A DNA stretch of 64,000 bases from the NCBI RefSeq assembly GCF_000463075.2, contig NZ_AVAQ01000001.1, forward strand, positions 62,001-126,000, given 5' to 3'. Of the stretch, positions 48,782-57,279 are shown piece by piece. Position 1 is the first letter of the stretch. The number at the start of each line of letters is the position of its first letter. Source of the DNA: Lactiplantibacillus plantarum EGD-AQ4 (GTDB taxonomy: Bacteria > Bacillota > Bacilli > Lactobacillales > Lactobacillaceae). Position numbers and translations under genes: made by a program. The notes below the pieces were generated by a model, which was given only the letters and a program-made list of their open reading frames with translations, was not told the origin of the DNA and did no database searches.

Positions 48782-49396
48782 ATGAAGTTTGTCGGGATTG
48801 TCGGTACTAATGCGACCCAATCAACGAACCGTCAGTTATTGCAATACATGCAACGTCATTTTCAGCAACAAGCGACGATTGAAATTTGTGAAATAAAAGA
48901 TTTGCCAGCGTTTAACGAACCAGATGACCGGACCGCCCCCAGCGCTGTGCAACAGCTGTCTGATAAAATCAACGCGGCAGACGGGGTGATTTTTGCGACG
49001 CCCGAATATGATCATTCGATTCCCGCAGTGCTGAAGAGTGCGATCGAATGGCTGTCATACACGACGCGACCGTTGATCAATAAGCCGGTCATGATCGTCG
49101 GTGCCTCGAATGGCTCACTGGGAACGTCGCGTGCGCAGGCCCATTTGCGGCAAATCCTAGAAGCACCCGAATTGAAGGCGCTGGTCATGCCAAACGTTGA
49201 ATATTTGCTCGGGCGGTCCTTACAAGCTTTTGATGACCAAGGCAATTTGACGTATCCAGACAAGGTCCAGGAACTGGATAACGCGTTTGCTGAATTCGTG
49301 GATTTTGTCGATTTGACGAACAAGATTATGCCGTCCAGTCAATTTTTTGAAAAGAGCAAGCAATTTTCATGGAAACAAGTCACTGGGGAGGAATAG
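48782..49396 (+). CDS. hcrA: NAD(P)H-dependent FMN reductase subunit of hydroxycinnamate reductase
   Basis: The protein has 204 residues and a flavodoxin-like fold: [17 protein letters not shown] at the start, [20 protein letters not shown] and [13 protein letters not shown] in the middle, as in NADPH_red_FMN proteins. It begins with almost the same sequence as HcrB, so the two genes share a duplicated domain. It would supply reducing power to HcrB. ATG 48782 follows GGAAGGA. hcrB begins 4 nt after its stop. The symbol comes from recognition of the L. plantarum pair. Confidence 0.85.
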   Translation: MKFVGIVGTNATQSTNRQLLQYMQRHFQQQATIEICEIKDLPAFNEPDDRTAPSAVQQLSDKINAADGVIFATPEYDHSIPAVLKSAIEWLSYTTRPLINKPVMIVGASNGSLGTSRAQAHLRQILEAPELKALVMPNVEYLLGRSLQAFDDQGNLTYPDKVQELDNAFAEFVDFVDLTNKIMPSSQFFEKSKQFSWKQVTGEE

Positions 49397-49400
49397 ACAA

Positions 49401-51839
49401 ATGAAATTTGTTGGAATCGTGGGGACGAATGCCCGCCACTCATATAATCGAATGTTACTAGAATTCATGCAACGGCACTTTGCAGACCAGGCTGAGATTG
49501 AAATTCTCGAATTAACGGATGTGCCGATGTTTGATGAGTCCAATGATCAAACGGATAGTGACGTCATTCAGAAGTTTGCGACTAAAATCGAAGCCGCGGA
49601 TGGGGTAATTATTGCGTCACCTGAACATAATCACTCGATTCCGTCAGCACTTAAGAGCATTATTGAATGGTTATCATTCAAGATTCACCCCTTTGACGGG
49701 CAAGCAGTCATGATCGTTGGCGCTTCTTACAGTGTCCAAGGCTCATCGCGCGCCCAGTTGCATTTACGTCAAGTCCTCGATGCACCCGGCGTTAATGCCA
49801 GCGTCATGCCAGGTTCCGAATTCCTGTTAGGCCGCGCCCAAACCGCGTTTGACGACCAGGGTAATTTAAAGGTTCAAGGGACGATTGATTTCTTGGATAG
49901 CTGTTTTGCCAAGTTCCAGAAATTTGCAGAAATCGTGGCTGAGATGAATGCACCAGAAGCCTTGAGCTTCAATCCTGGAACCTATGAAGTCACTGCCACT
50001 GGTCATAACGGCGAATTACCAATGCGGGTCACGTTGTCGGCAGACCGAATTGAAGACATCGAGATCGATACCAGTAGTGAAACGAAGGGTATCGCTGACG
50101 TGGCCTTTGAACGGATTCCTAAGGAAATTATCGATGGTCAAACGTTGGCAGTCGATGCAATTTCTGGTGCTTCAATTACTAGTCATGGCGTGATTGATGG
50201 GGTGGCTCGTGCCGTCAAAGAAGCGGGTGCTAATCCTGATGAATTGAAGAAACGCCGCGCGACGAAAGCTGCAGCTAAACCTAAAGTTACTGAAGTGACG
50301 ACGGATGTGGTCGTCGTTGGTGCGGGTGGCGCTGGTTTGACGGCTGCAGCCAAGGTCTTGCAAGCTGGTCATCCAGCACTAGTTTTGGAGAAGTTTCCAG
50401 CAGTTGGTGGTAACACCGTTCGAGCAGGTGGACCAATGAACGCCGCTGACCCAGACTGGCAACGGCAATTTGCGGCTCTACCCGGTGAAAAACAGTCGCT
50501 ACAAGAATTGACTGAACTGGATGAAGCCAAGATTGCGCCTGAATATCGGGCTGATTTCCGTACGCTCAAGCAACAAATCAAGACCTACTTAGCGGATAAT
50601 GCAGACCAGACGGGGACTTTGTTTGATTCCACGTTGCTGCACCGCATTCAGACCTACCTGGGTGGTAAACGGACCGATTTAAATGGGCAACAAATTTACG
50701 GGCAATATGATTTGGTCAAAGAATTGACGGACAATGCGCTGGATTCGGTCAAATGGCTCAAGTCAATCGGTGTCAAATTTGATGAAACGCAGGTCACGAT
50801 GCCGGTCGGGGCAATTTGGCGGCGCGGTCATAAGCCGATGGGTGATCTCGGCTTTGCCTATATTCAAACTTTGAAAGCCTTCGTTGAAAAACAAGGTGGG
50901 ACGATCATGACGGAAACGCCCGTTCAAAAACTGTTAGTGACGGATGGTCAAATCCGCGGGGTCGTTGCGACCAACGCAGACCACGAGCAGGTCATTGTCC
51001 ATGCGGATGCGGTGATTCTCGCTTCAGGTGGTTTTGCGGCCAATACTAAAATGTTACAAAAGTACAATACCTACTGGACGGCCATCGACGACGATGTCAA
51101 AACGACCAACTCACCAGCTATGACCGGTGACGGGATTCGTTTAGGGACGAGCGTTGGTGCGGACTTGGTCGGCATGGGCTTTTCACAAATGATGCCCGTT
51201 TCTGACCCGAATACCGGTGAACTGTTCACCGGACTGCAAGTGCCACCGGCTAACTTTGTGATGGTCAATCAACAAGGTAAACGATTCGTGAATGAATACG
51301 GTAGTCGTGATGAATTGACGCAAGCCGCCATCGATAACGGGAGCTTGTTCTACTTGATTGCGGATGAGGCCATTAAAAAGACTGCTTACAACACGAGTCA
51401 GGCCAAGATTGACCAACAAGTTGCTGACGGGACACTCTTCCGGGCGAACACGTTGGCTGAGTTGGCCGAACAAATTAAGGTCGACCCTGACGTATTAACG
51501 AAGACAATTAACGATTACAACCATTATGTTGATGCGGGCTCAGATCCAGAGTTCCACAAGACTGCTTTTGACTTGAAAGTGGAAGTTGCGCCTTTCTATG
51601 CGACCCCACGGAAACCAGCGACGCATCATACGATGGGTGGCTTGAAGATTGATACTGGTGCACACGTTCTTGATCACCAAGGTCAACCAATCGATGGGTT
51701 GTACGCAGCCGGTGAAGTTGCTGGTGGGATCCACGCCGGTAACCGCCTGGGTGGTAACTCACTTAGCGATATCTTTACATTTGGTCGAATTGCGGCCACT
51801 AATGCACTCGCTGACCACGAGACTGCAGTGACAGAATAG
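49401..51839 (+). CDS. hcrB: hydroxycinnamate reductase / fumarate-reductase-type flavoprotein, three domains
   Basis: The protein has 812 residues: an FMN reductase-like domain (1 to about 180, close to HcrA), an FMN_bind domain (about 190-275) and a fumarate reductase-type FAD domain (about 300-810). The FMN_bind domain has DAISGAS (252-258), matching the covalent flavinylation motif Dxx(S/T)GA(S/T) used by ApbE, so Ser258 is the likely attachment site. The FAD loop is [14 protein letters not shown] (303-316). In L. plantarum HcrAB reduces hydroxycinnamates such as caffeic and coumaric acid. ATG 49401 follows GGGGAGG; the frame is open further upstream. No apbE gene is in the window. Confidence 0.9.
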   Translation: MKFVGIVGTNARHSYNRMLLEFMQRHFADQAEIEILELTDVPMFDESNDQTDSDVIQKFATKIEAADGVIIASPEHNHSIPSALKSIIEWLSFKIHPFDGQAVMIVGASYSVQGSSRAQLHLRQVLDAPGVNASVMPGSEFLLGRAQTAFDDQGNLKVQGTIDFLDSCFAKFQKFAEIVAEMNAPEALSFNPGTYEVTATGHNGELPMRVTLSADRIEDIEIDTSSETKGIADVAFERIPKEIIDGQTLAVDAISGASITSHGVIDGVARAVKEAGANPDELKKRRATKAAAKPKVTEVTTDVVVVGAGGAGLTAAAKVLQAGHPALVLEKFPAVGGNTVRAGGPMNAADPDWQRQFAALPGEKQSLQELTELDEAKIAPEYRADFRTLKQQIKTYLADNADQTGTLFDSTLLHRIQTYLGGKRTDLNGQQIYGQYDLVKELTDNALDSVKWLKSIGVKFDETQVTMPVGAIWRRGHKPMGDLGFAYIQTLKAFVEKQGGTIMTETPVQKLLVTDGQIRGVVATNADHEQVIVHADAVILASGGFAANTKMLQKYNTYWTAIDDDVKTTNSPAMTGDGIRLGTSVGADLVGMGFSQMMPVSDPNTGELFTGLQVPPANFVMVNQQGKRFVNEYGSRDELTQAAIDNGSLFYLIADEAIKKTAYNTSQAKIDQQVADGTLFRANTLAELAEQIKVDPDVLTKTINDYNHYVDAGSDPEFHKTAFDLKVEVAPFYATPRKPATHHTMGGLKIDTGAHVLDHQGQPIDGLYAAGEVAGGIHAGNRLGGNSLSDIFTFGRIAATNALADHETAVTE

Positions 51840-51936
51840 TTCAGTTTTACCAGCACTTGGAATCACCTGCAACAACAGCTAGGCGTTAGTGTATAATCGA
51901 CCTAGAAGTACCGAATTGAACGGGGGAGATTATCAC

Positions 51937-52497
51937 ATGCAAAAACCAATGCCAGTTGCAGTCACAAATATCGCCGGCAATATTACCCATCAACCAGCCT
52001 ACATGACGATCGTGTTAAATGACCATAAGTATTCCACTGCGCGTAAGAAGACGCCTTTTATCCTCAAGGCGTTAAACGAAGGCGCGGCTGCACATGGTCG
52101 CTTGACGATTACGCCGAGTCGGCTGAGTTTGGCAGACGAACGTGGTCAGGTATTTCAAACGCTCGCATCGACACCAGCCGTGATTACGGATGTCCAACTG
52201 GGATTATACCGGTCGATCGTGCGGCAGCTAGGTAACGGGGTGCGGATGAAGGCTCGTTATACGTTGGCGGTAACGTTGACGACACCGAGTGCCAACTATC
52301 AGCTTTTAAACACTGACTTGGCGGTGATTGCGCCACTAGTTGCATGGACTCAAGCTTATCAACTCCACTTAACTGATTCGTTACAATTGGCCACTAGTGA
52401 CTTAGATTGGCTGAACTTAACGACCGCGCAATTCGAGACGTTGACCAAGGGCACCCAGTACTTCACCTGGCAACAGACGATTGGTGCACATTGGTAA
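51937..52497 (+). CDS. hypothetical protein downstream of hcrB
   Basis: The protein has 186 residues and I do not recognise its family. It has no signal peptide or membrane helix. It is rich in beta-prone and Thr/Ala stretches, with LNDHKYSTARKKTPFILKAL near residues 31-50. ATG 51937 follows CGGGGGAG. It lies 98 nt after hcrB and is followed by a terminator-like hairpin, so it may be in the same transcript or its own. No function can be given. Confidence 0.65.
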   Translation: MQKPMPVAVTNIAGNITHQPAYMTIVLNDHKYSTARKKTPFILKALNEGAAAHGRLTITPSRLSLADERGQVFQTLASTPAVITDVQLGLYRSIVRQLGNGVRMKARYTLAVTLTTPSANYQLLNTDLAVIAPLVAWTQAYQLHLTDSLQLATSDLDWLNLTTAQFETLTKGTQYFTWQQTIGAHW

Positions 52498-52518
52498 ACA
52501 ATCCAACAAGTTGAAAAC

Positions 52519-52562
52519 CTGGCGCTTACTTGCATTCGATAGCAGGTGAGCGTCATTTTTTT
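52519..52562 (+). terminator. putative terminator
   Basis: TGGCGCTTAC and GGTGAGCGTCA pair with G-U pairs around a short loop, followed by TTTTTTT. Confidence 0.65.
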
Positions 52563-53081
52563 GATTAAAATTTGCCAGTTGCAACCTACTGAATACGATG
52601 CACAACTGGGTGATTTAGTTCCAATTGCGCCACTATGTTCGGATAATTTGTTAATGTACGACCTGAAAATTGCTGGTTTATTTGAATTACCGATTGGATA
52701 TTGGTACCATCAATCTGAACTATCGGCCGTGAACAGCAGTCATCATTATCAGTAGGTGAGCGCCATTGTTGGTGACGTGAATTCAGACTAAAAATTCACC
52801 TGATTAATCGCGATGACAGTCTAAACGGAGGTAGCTAGAAGCATCTTTCGTGATTGTTAAATCTGATACCGGGTCTGATGCTGAGCGGGTATCATCAATG
52901 AAGTTAGTGTATTGGGGGATACGCGAACAATCAGCGACATGATTTCAAGCATGGCAATCTTGAATTCGGGCAATCGTTCTCGGTGAGTGCCGATTACGCG
53001 GATGTCGTGGCTGAATATTTGTCACTAGATATTTGAGTCGTGATGTTGGGAAATAAGCAAAGTAATATTGGGGGAATTAGC
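52563..53081. other. intergenic region with a possible coding remnant
   Basis: On the plus strand, about 52914-53039 reads as a frame of 40 codons ending at a TGA (residues such as ANNQRHDFKHGNLEFGQSF, ending LSLDI) with no start codon. It may be a gene remnant or chance. A second GGTGAGCGCCATT hairpin-like segment lies at 52755. A promoter for the glycosyltransferase gene should be in this region. Confidence 0.35.
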
Positions 53082-54077
53082 ATGCGAAGACCACGGTTAA
53101 CGATTATTGTGCCTTGTTACAATGAGGAAGCGGTTTTACCGAAATCAGCACACGTTTTGGCAGAGATTCTGATGGGGCTGATTCAGCATAAACAAGTCAA
53201 CTCAGAAAGTAAATTACTGTTTGTAGATGATGGTAGTCAGGATGCAACTTGGACCTTGATCAAGGGACTCGAGAAGCAGTTGCCAGTCGTGACCGGTATC
53301 AAGTTCAGCCGTAATTTTGGTCATCAGAATGCATTGATGGCCGGGATGAAAACGGCTTGTCCGACGTCTGATATGATGATTACCATTGACGCAGACTTGC
53401 AAGATGATCCGCAAGTCATCCCGGAAATGGTCGCGCGGTTTCACGCTGGCAGTGATGTCGTCCTAGGCGTTCGCAATGACCGCACTAGTGATTCTCATTT
53501 TAAACGATGGACGGCTGAACGCTTCTACGGCTTGATGAATTGCATTGGCGTCCAATTGGTGCCCGACCACGCTGATTTTCGCTTGTTGAGTCAGCGGGCA
53601 GTGCGGGCGCTGCTTAGCTATCAGGAAACCAACTTGTTTTTACGCGGCATCGTGCCACAACTCGGGTTCCCGACGACCAAACTTTATTATCGCCGGCGCC
53701 CACGGTTTGCGGGGGTTTCTAAGTATCCACTCCGTAAGATGCTGGCGTTCGCGTTTGACGGTATCACGTCGTTTTCCATCGCGCCCATCAAAGTGATTTT
53801 GATGCTTGGCGTGTTGATCAGTGGCGGTAGTCTACTGATGATGGTGTATGCGGTTATTCAAGGATTGCTGGGAACGGCCATTAGCGGCTGGTCCTCACTG
53901 ATGACGAGTTTATGGTTTCTCGGGGGCATGCAATTAATTGGGATCAGTGTTGTTGGTGAATATGTCGGCAAAATTTTTGCGGAAGTCAAACACCGGCCAC
54001 GTTATATTATTGAAACCGACGATTATACGGTCACTCAACAGCCGGCATTGCTCGATTCACAGCGGGTGCACGTATGA
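53082..54077 (+). CDS. GT2 glycosyltransferase, CsbB/GtrB-like (undecaprenyl-phosphate sugar transferase type)
   Basis: The protein has 331 residues. The N-terminus LTIIVPCYNEEAVLP is the GT-A start, followed by DDGSQD and TIDADLQDDP (acid motif). Two membrane helices lie near the C-terminus (about 230-295). Such enzymes load a sugar onto undecaprenyl phosphate for transfer to teichoic acid or polysaccharide. ATG 53082 follows TTGGGGG. It overlaps the GT-C gene by 4 nt (ATGA). The sugar is not known. Confidence 0.92.
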   Translation: MRRPRLTIIVPCYNEEAVLPKSAHVLAEILMGLIQHKQVNSESKLLFVDDGSQDATWTLIKGLEKQLPVVTGIKFSRNFGHQNALMAGMKTACPTSDMMITIDADLQDDPQVIPEMVARFHAGSDVVLGVRNDRTSDSHFKRWTAERFYGLMNCIGVQLVPDHADFRLLSQRAVRALLSYQETNLFLRGIVPQLGFPTTKLYYRRRPRFAGVSKYPLRKMLAFAFDGITSFSIAPIKVILMLGVLISGGSLLMMVYAVIQGLLGTAISGWSSLMTSLWFLGGMQLIGISVVGEYVGKIFAEVKHRPRYIIETDDYTVTQQPALLDSQRVHV

Positions 54078-56125
54078 AAAACGTTGTTAAAGGCATTAAT
54101 TGGCTGGCAGCTGCAGTGCTAGTTACCGCAGCCGGCTTGGCCTGGTTACAACCGATTCGATTCTTCGGTAACCAAGACTGGGCCTCGCCGCTGGTCCAAT
54201 TGGCGTTAGTTCTGGGCTTGCTCGTTTGCTTAAATGCGGGCCGGCAAGTCATTCGTCAATTGTCAGTGAAACAGTATCGCTGGTTGGTGCTCGGCGCAAT
54301 CGGTTTAGTGGTGGTCGTTCAGGGTTGGCTGGTGGTGAACTTTGTTGATGTTGCGCGGGCGGATGCCTTCTATGTTCGTCAGCAAGCACTGGTCCTTGCT
54401 AGTGGCGGTCATCAGTGGCAACACTATTTTATGATTTATCCGAATAACGTTGATATGACCTTACTTGAAGCGACAGTGCTCAAGCCACTGCTGCATTTGA
54501 CACAGACGCCCTGGGCCCTCATGAATGGCTTGCGCTTTTTATGGGCCGATACAGCACTTGTGAGCGGCTTGTATTTGCTCAAACGGTGGCGATACTGGCA
54601 ACCAGGCGCGCTTGGCTTAGTTACCTTGTGGCTGGTGAGCGTTCCAGTGGCCGCATACGGGCTGTTTGCCTACACCGACGTGCTCGTGTTACCGCTGATG
54701 ATTGACAGCTTAGCCTTACTAACCCTCAGTCAACGGGTCAGCGGGTGGCGTCGCTGGGGTCTCTGGCTGATTGATGGCTTGCTGGTAGCGGCTGGTGTGA
54801 TGATGAAAACTAACCTGATTGTCTTGTGGGTCGCACTCATGATGATTGGTGGGGTTATCTGGCGGCAACAGCAGTGGTCTGGTCGGCAACTATTAGGTTG
54901 GCTGGTGAGCCTGGCCGCAACCCTGCTGCTGATGATGGCGGTGATGCAACAAGCGCAACGACAAGCCGGCTATCAACGGCAACCTAATGCTGCGCTACCA
55001 GCTACGAGTTGGATTGCCATGAGTTTAAATCCGAAAAGCGACGGCCAGTACCGCCACGATGACTTCGCCTTAGTGAATCAGCAACCGACTGCTAAAGCTA
55101 AGCAACAGCAGGCACAGCAAATGATTAAGCAGCGGCTGCAACACATGGGCGTGACCGGGACGCTGGTGCATTTGCTGAAAAAGCTGCGGGTGTTTTGGGC
55201 GACTGGCGACTTTGATAGTTTTAAACTGACGACGCAGTGGATTCGCGTACCCCAGTGGTATTGGAATCATCAACGCCAATGTCAATTTTGGCTGGTCTTG
55301 ATGACCCAGACGATTTATCTAGCAATGCTAGTACAGGCGATTTGGGCATTGTTGCAACGGCGTGATTGGCCCGTGACGTTTCTGGCGTTGACGATTCTGG
55401 GACTGACGATTTTTCATGTTGGTATTTGGGAAGTCGAAGGACGCTATGCGCTACCACTATTGCCGGGTCTGATGATGCTGAGCCTGATTGGCGGTCGCGA
55501 AATTCCTGACTGGCAGTTTTCACTGAGCACACGTCATCGTTTAATGTGGCTGACGGCAACGTTTGCCACGGTCAGCCTGGTCAGTCTATGGCAAACCAGT
55601 CAGTCGACACGGGTCAACGATGTCTTGCGCGGAAGTCAGGGCAATGGGACTTACGTGGTCACAATGAAGCAGGCGATTCACCCCCAGCAAGTGCTTAGGT
55701 CGGCGCTTCAATCGAGTGGCCCGAGTAACACTATTCAATTGCAACCTGATAAGTCGCAACAGCGGGTGACCATTACGTTGACGAAGGGTGCGCGGACGAT
55801 TAAACGTTGGACTGGAACAGCTAATCAGTTGAAAAATTTGACGTACTCGGTGACAACTGGCGGACAGTTACAGTTGACCATCAAAAACCAGGGAACGCGC
55901 GCCGTTGATTATGGTGTTGTAACGGCCAATTACAGTCCGCTTACTGGCCAAGTGACAGCTAAGCCGAAACAGTACTTGCAGTACGCCGTTAAGCAACATT
56001 ATCAGCAGCCAGCCACGTTAACGACTGGTAAGGCCTGTCTCGTGGCTGTTGCCATTGCCTGGGCCGCCACCAGCTGGTCAATCAGGTATTTATCCACTGG
56101 CAAACAAAAACTTGCAAGCCTGTAA
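54074..56125 (+). CDS. GT-C fold membrane glycosyltransferase
   Basis: The protein has 683 residues with many membrane helices. A short acidic segment after the second helix (VARADAFYVRQQ) and FMIYPNNVDMTLLEA fit a GT-C catalytic loop. The C-terminal part from about 510 is an extracellular beta-like domain. It would take the undecaprenyl-linked sugar made by the neighbouring GT2 and add it to a wall polymer outside the membrane. The start overlaps the GT2 gene by 4 nt. The family is assigned by pattern, not by search. Confidence 0.75.
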   Translation: MKNVVKGINWLAAAVLVTAAGLAWLQPIRFFGNQDWASPLVQLALVLGLLVCLNAGRQVIRQLSVKQYRWLVLGAIGLVVVVQGWLVVNFVDVARADAFYVRQQALVLASGGHQWQHYFMIYPNNVDMTLLEATVLKPLLHLTQTPWALMNGLRFLWADTALVSGLYLLKRWRYWQPGALGLVTLWLVSVPVAAYGLFAYTDVLVLPLMIDSLALLTLSQRVSGWRRWGLWLIDGLLVAAGVMMKTNLIVLWVALMMIGGVIWRQQQWSGRQLLGWLVSLAATLLLMMAVMQQAQRQAGYQRQPNAALPATSWIAMSLNPKSDGQYRHDDFALVNQQPTAKAKQQQAQQMIKQRLQHMGVTGTLVHLLKKLRVFWATGDFDSFKLTTQWIRVPQWYWNHQRQCQFWLVLMTQTIYLAMLVQAIWALLQRRDWPVTFLALTILGLTIFHVGIWEVEGRYALPLLPGLMMLSLIGGREIPDWQFSLSTRHRLMWLTATFATVSLVSLWQTSQSTRVNDVLRGSQGNGTYVVTMKQAIHPQQVLRSALQSSGPSNTIQLQPDKSQQRVTITLTKGARTIKRWTGTANQLKNLTYSVTTGGQLQLTIKNQGTRAVDYGVVTANYSPLTGQVTAKPKQYLQYAVKQHYQQPATLTTGKACLVAVAIAWAATSWSIRYLSTGKQKLASL

Positions 56126-56227
56126 GTATCGGTACCGACTAGCTAAGTCGATAGCAAGCCTGGTTGATCAACAAAAACGCCTGTCTGATAGGCCTAAGTA
56201 TTCGTTATGCGTTGCGCTAGTTAATCT

Positions 56228-57166
56228 GTCATGAATCATGATTAAATCATGCCCATTGTTTGACTTACTGTTCGTCTGCCGACGAGCGTCCTAGTCCGAC
56301 TTCCGGGGCTGGCTGACAACGCTGGAACAGGGCGGACATCGATTTGAACTCACGCAGAAGACCACTGCGCGATTTCAAATACGAGTCTTCTTCTAGCCCG
56401 GGAAACCCGTCCGGACAAGAAGAATTTCGCCCTTGAGCATTGTCAGCCGGCCCCTACAGTCGGGAAGCCGCTCGAATGGCGGATGAACGGCTACCTATCT
56501 TGGTACAACTGACCACTGAATATTTAGTAACCTGCCCTTCAGGTAAAGGCTTAATGAGTATTGGTGATGTTTTATGGTATTTAGTTATCGAGCAGATTAC
56601 CTAAATGTTTTTCACTCATCTCAATTCACAAAGTTCAATAGCAACTGCTTTTGAATTTTATCGACAACACTTCCATTGTTTAAAATTCAAGACTTTATTA
56701 TCATCTCAGACAGCTAGCAAAAATTCTGACAAGTTCAGTGAAGCTGCGTGTTCGAAGCATTAAATCATGGGTCAGGATACTTGACCACTGTTAAAACCAG
56801 CCTGCCAGTTGAATATCAAAATTCCCGTGTATCAAGGGATCAACGACTAGTCCAACAAAAAGTTGGGCCCACACATGTCTGCCTTTCGAATACCGTCCCG
56901 GCTGGAAGGCGTTTCTGACAATGCTCAGCGATGAAATTCCACTTAGCAAGCGTCTTTGGCTTGGTTAGTGGAAGACCAGCATTTAAGACGTGGGTTGTCG
57001 GCTTAAATCTGTGTCCATCGCGTTCCAGCGTTGTCAGAAATGCCTGGAAGCCGGAATAGGACGCAGCCACAACAGAAAGTTTACACTAGCTCGAACTGTT
57101 TCCAGCGGGTCTCAGCTGGCTGCTTTTGCACTTGGAAAATGGCACGTTTTAATCATCTTTAATGCT
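56228..57166 (+). repeat. non-coding structured repeat element, copy C (longest form)
   Basis: The right end is ggcacgttttaatcatctt (57141 onward), the reverse complement of the left motif of copies A and B; the left end (56230 onward) is a weaker match. Two hairpin modules are present. The first has a 5' arm TCCGACTTCCGGGGCTGGCTG (56295) facing TGTCAGCCGGCCCCTACAGTC (56440). The second lies at about 56900-57050. The core shared with A and B is GGCGGATGAACGGCTACC (56479). It lies between the GT-C gene and the YfhO terminator and holds no credible gene. Confidence 0.8.
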
Positions 57167-57218
57167 AAAGAATAAATCGCACAACATGTATTCATGCGAT
57201 AACTTCATAAACACAGTA

Positions 57219-57267
57219 AACGACCGCACTGCCGATGATGGTTCATCATTGGCAGTGCGGTCGTTTC
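57219..57267. terminator. terminator downstream of the YfhO gene
   Basis: AACGACCGCACTGCC and GGCAGTGCGGTCGTT form a long perfect stem around GATGATGGTTCATCATT. The T-run on the minus strand is short. Confidence 0.8.
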
Positions 57268-57279
57268 AATCGTCTATCT

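Noticed and set aside
56840-57175. Frames on both strands inside repeat copy C
   Set aside because: They lie within the structured repeat and are not preserved in copies A and B.
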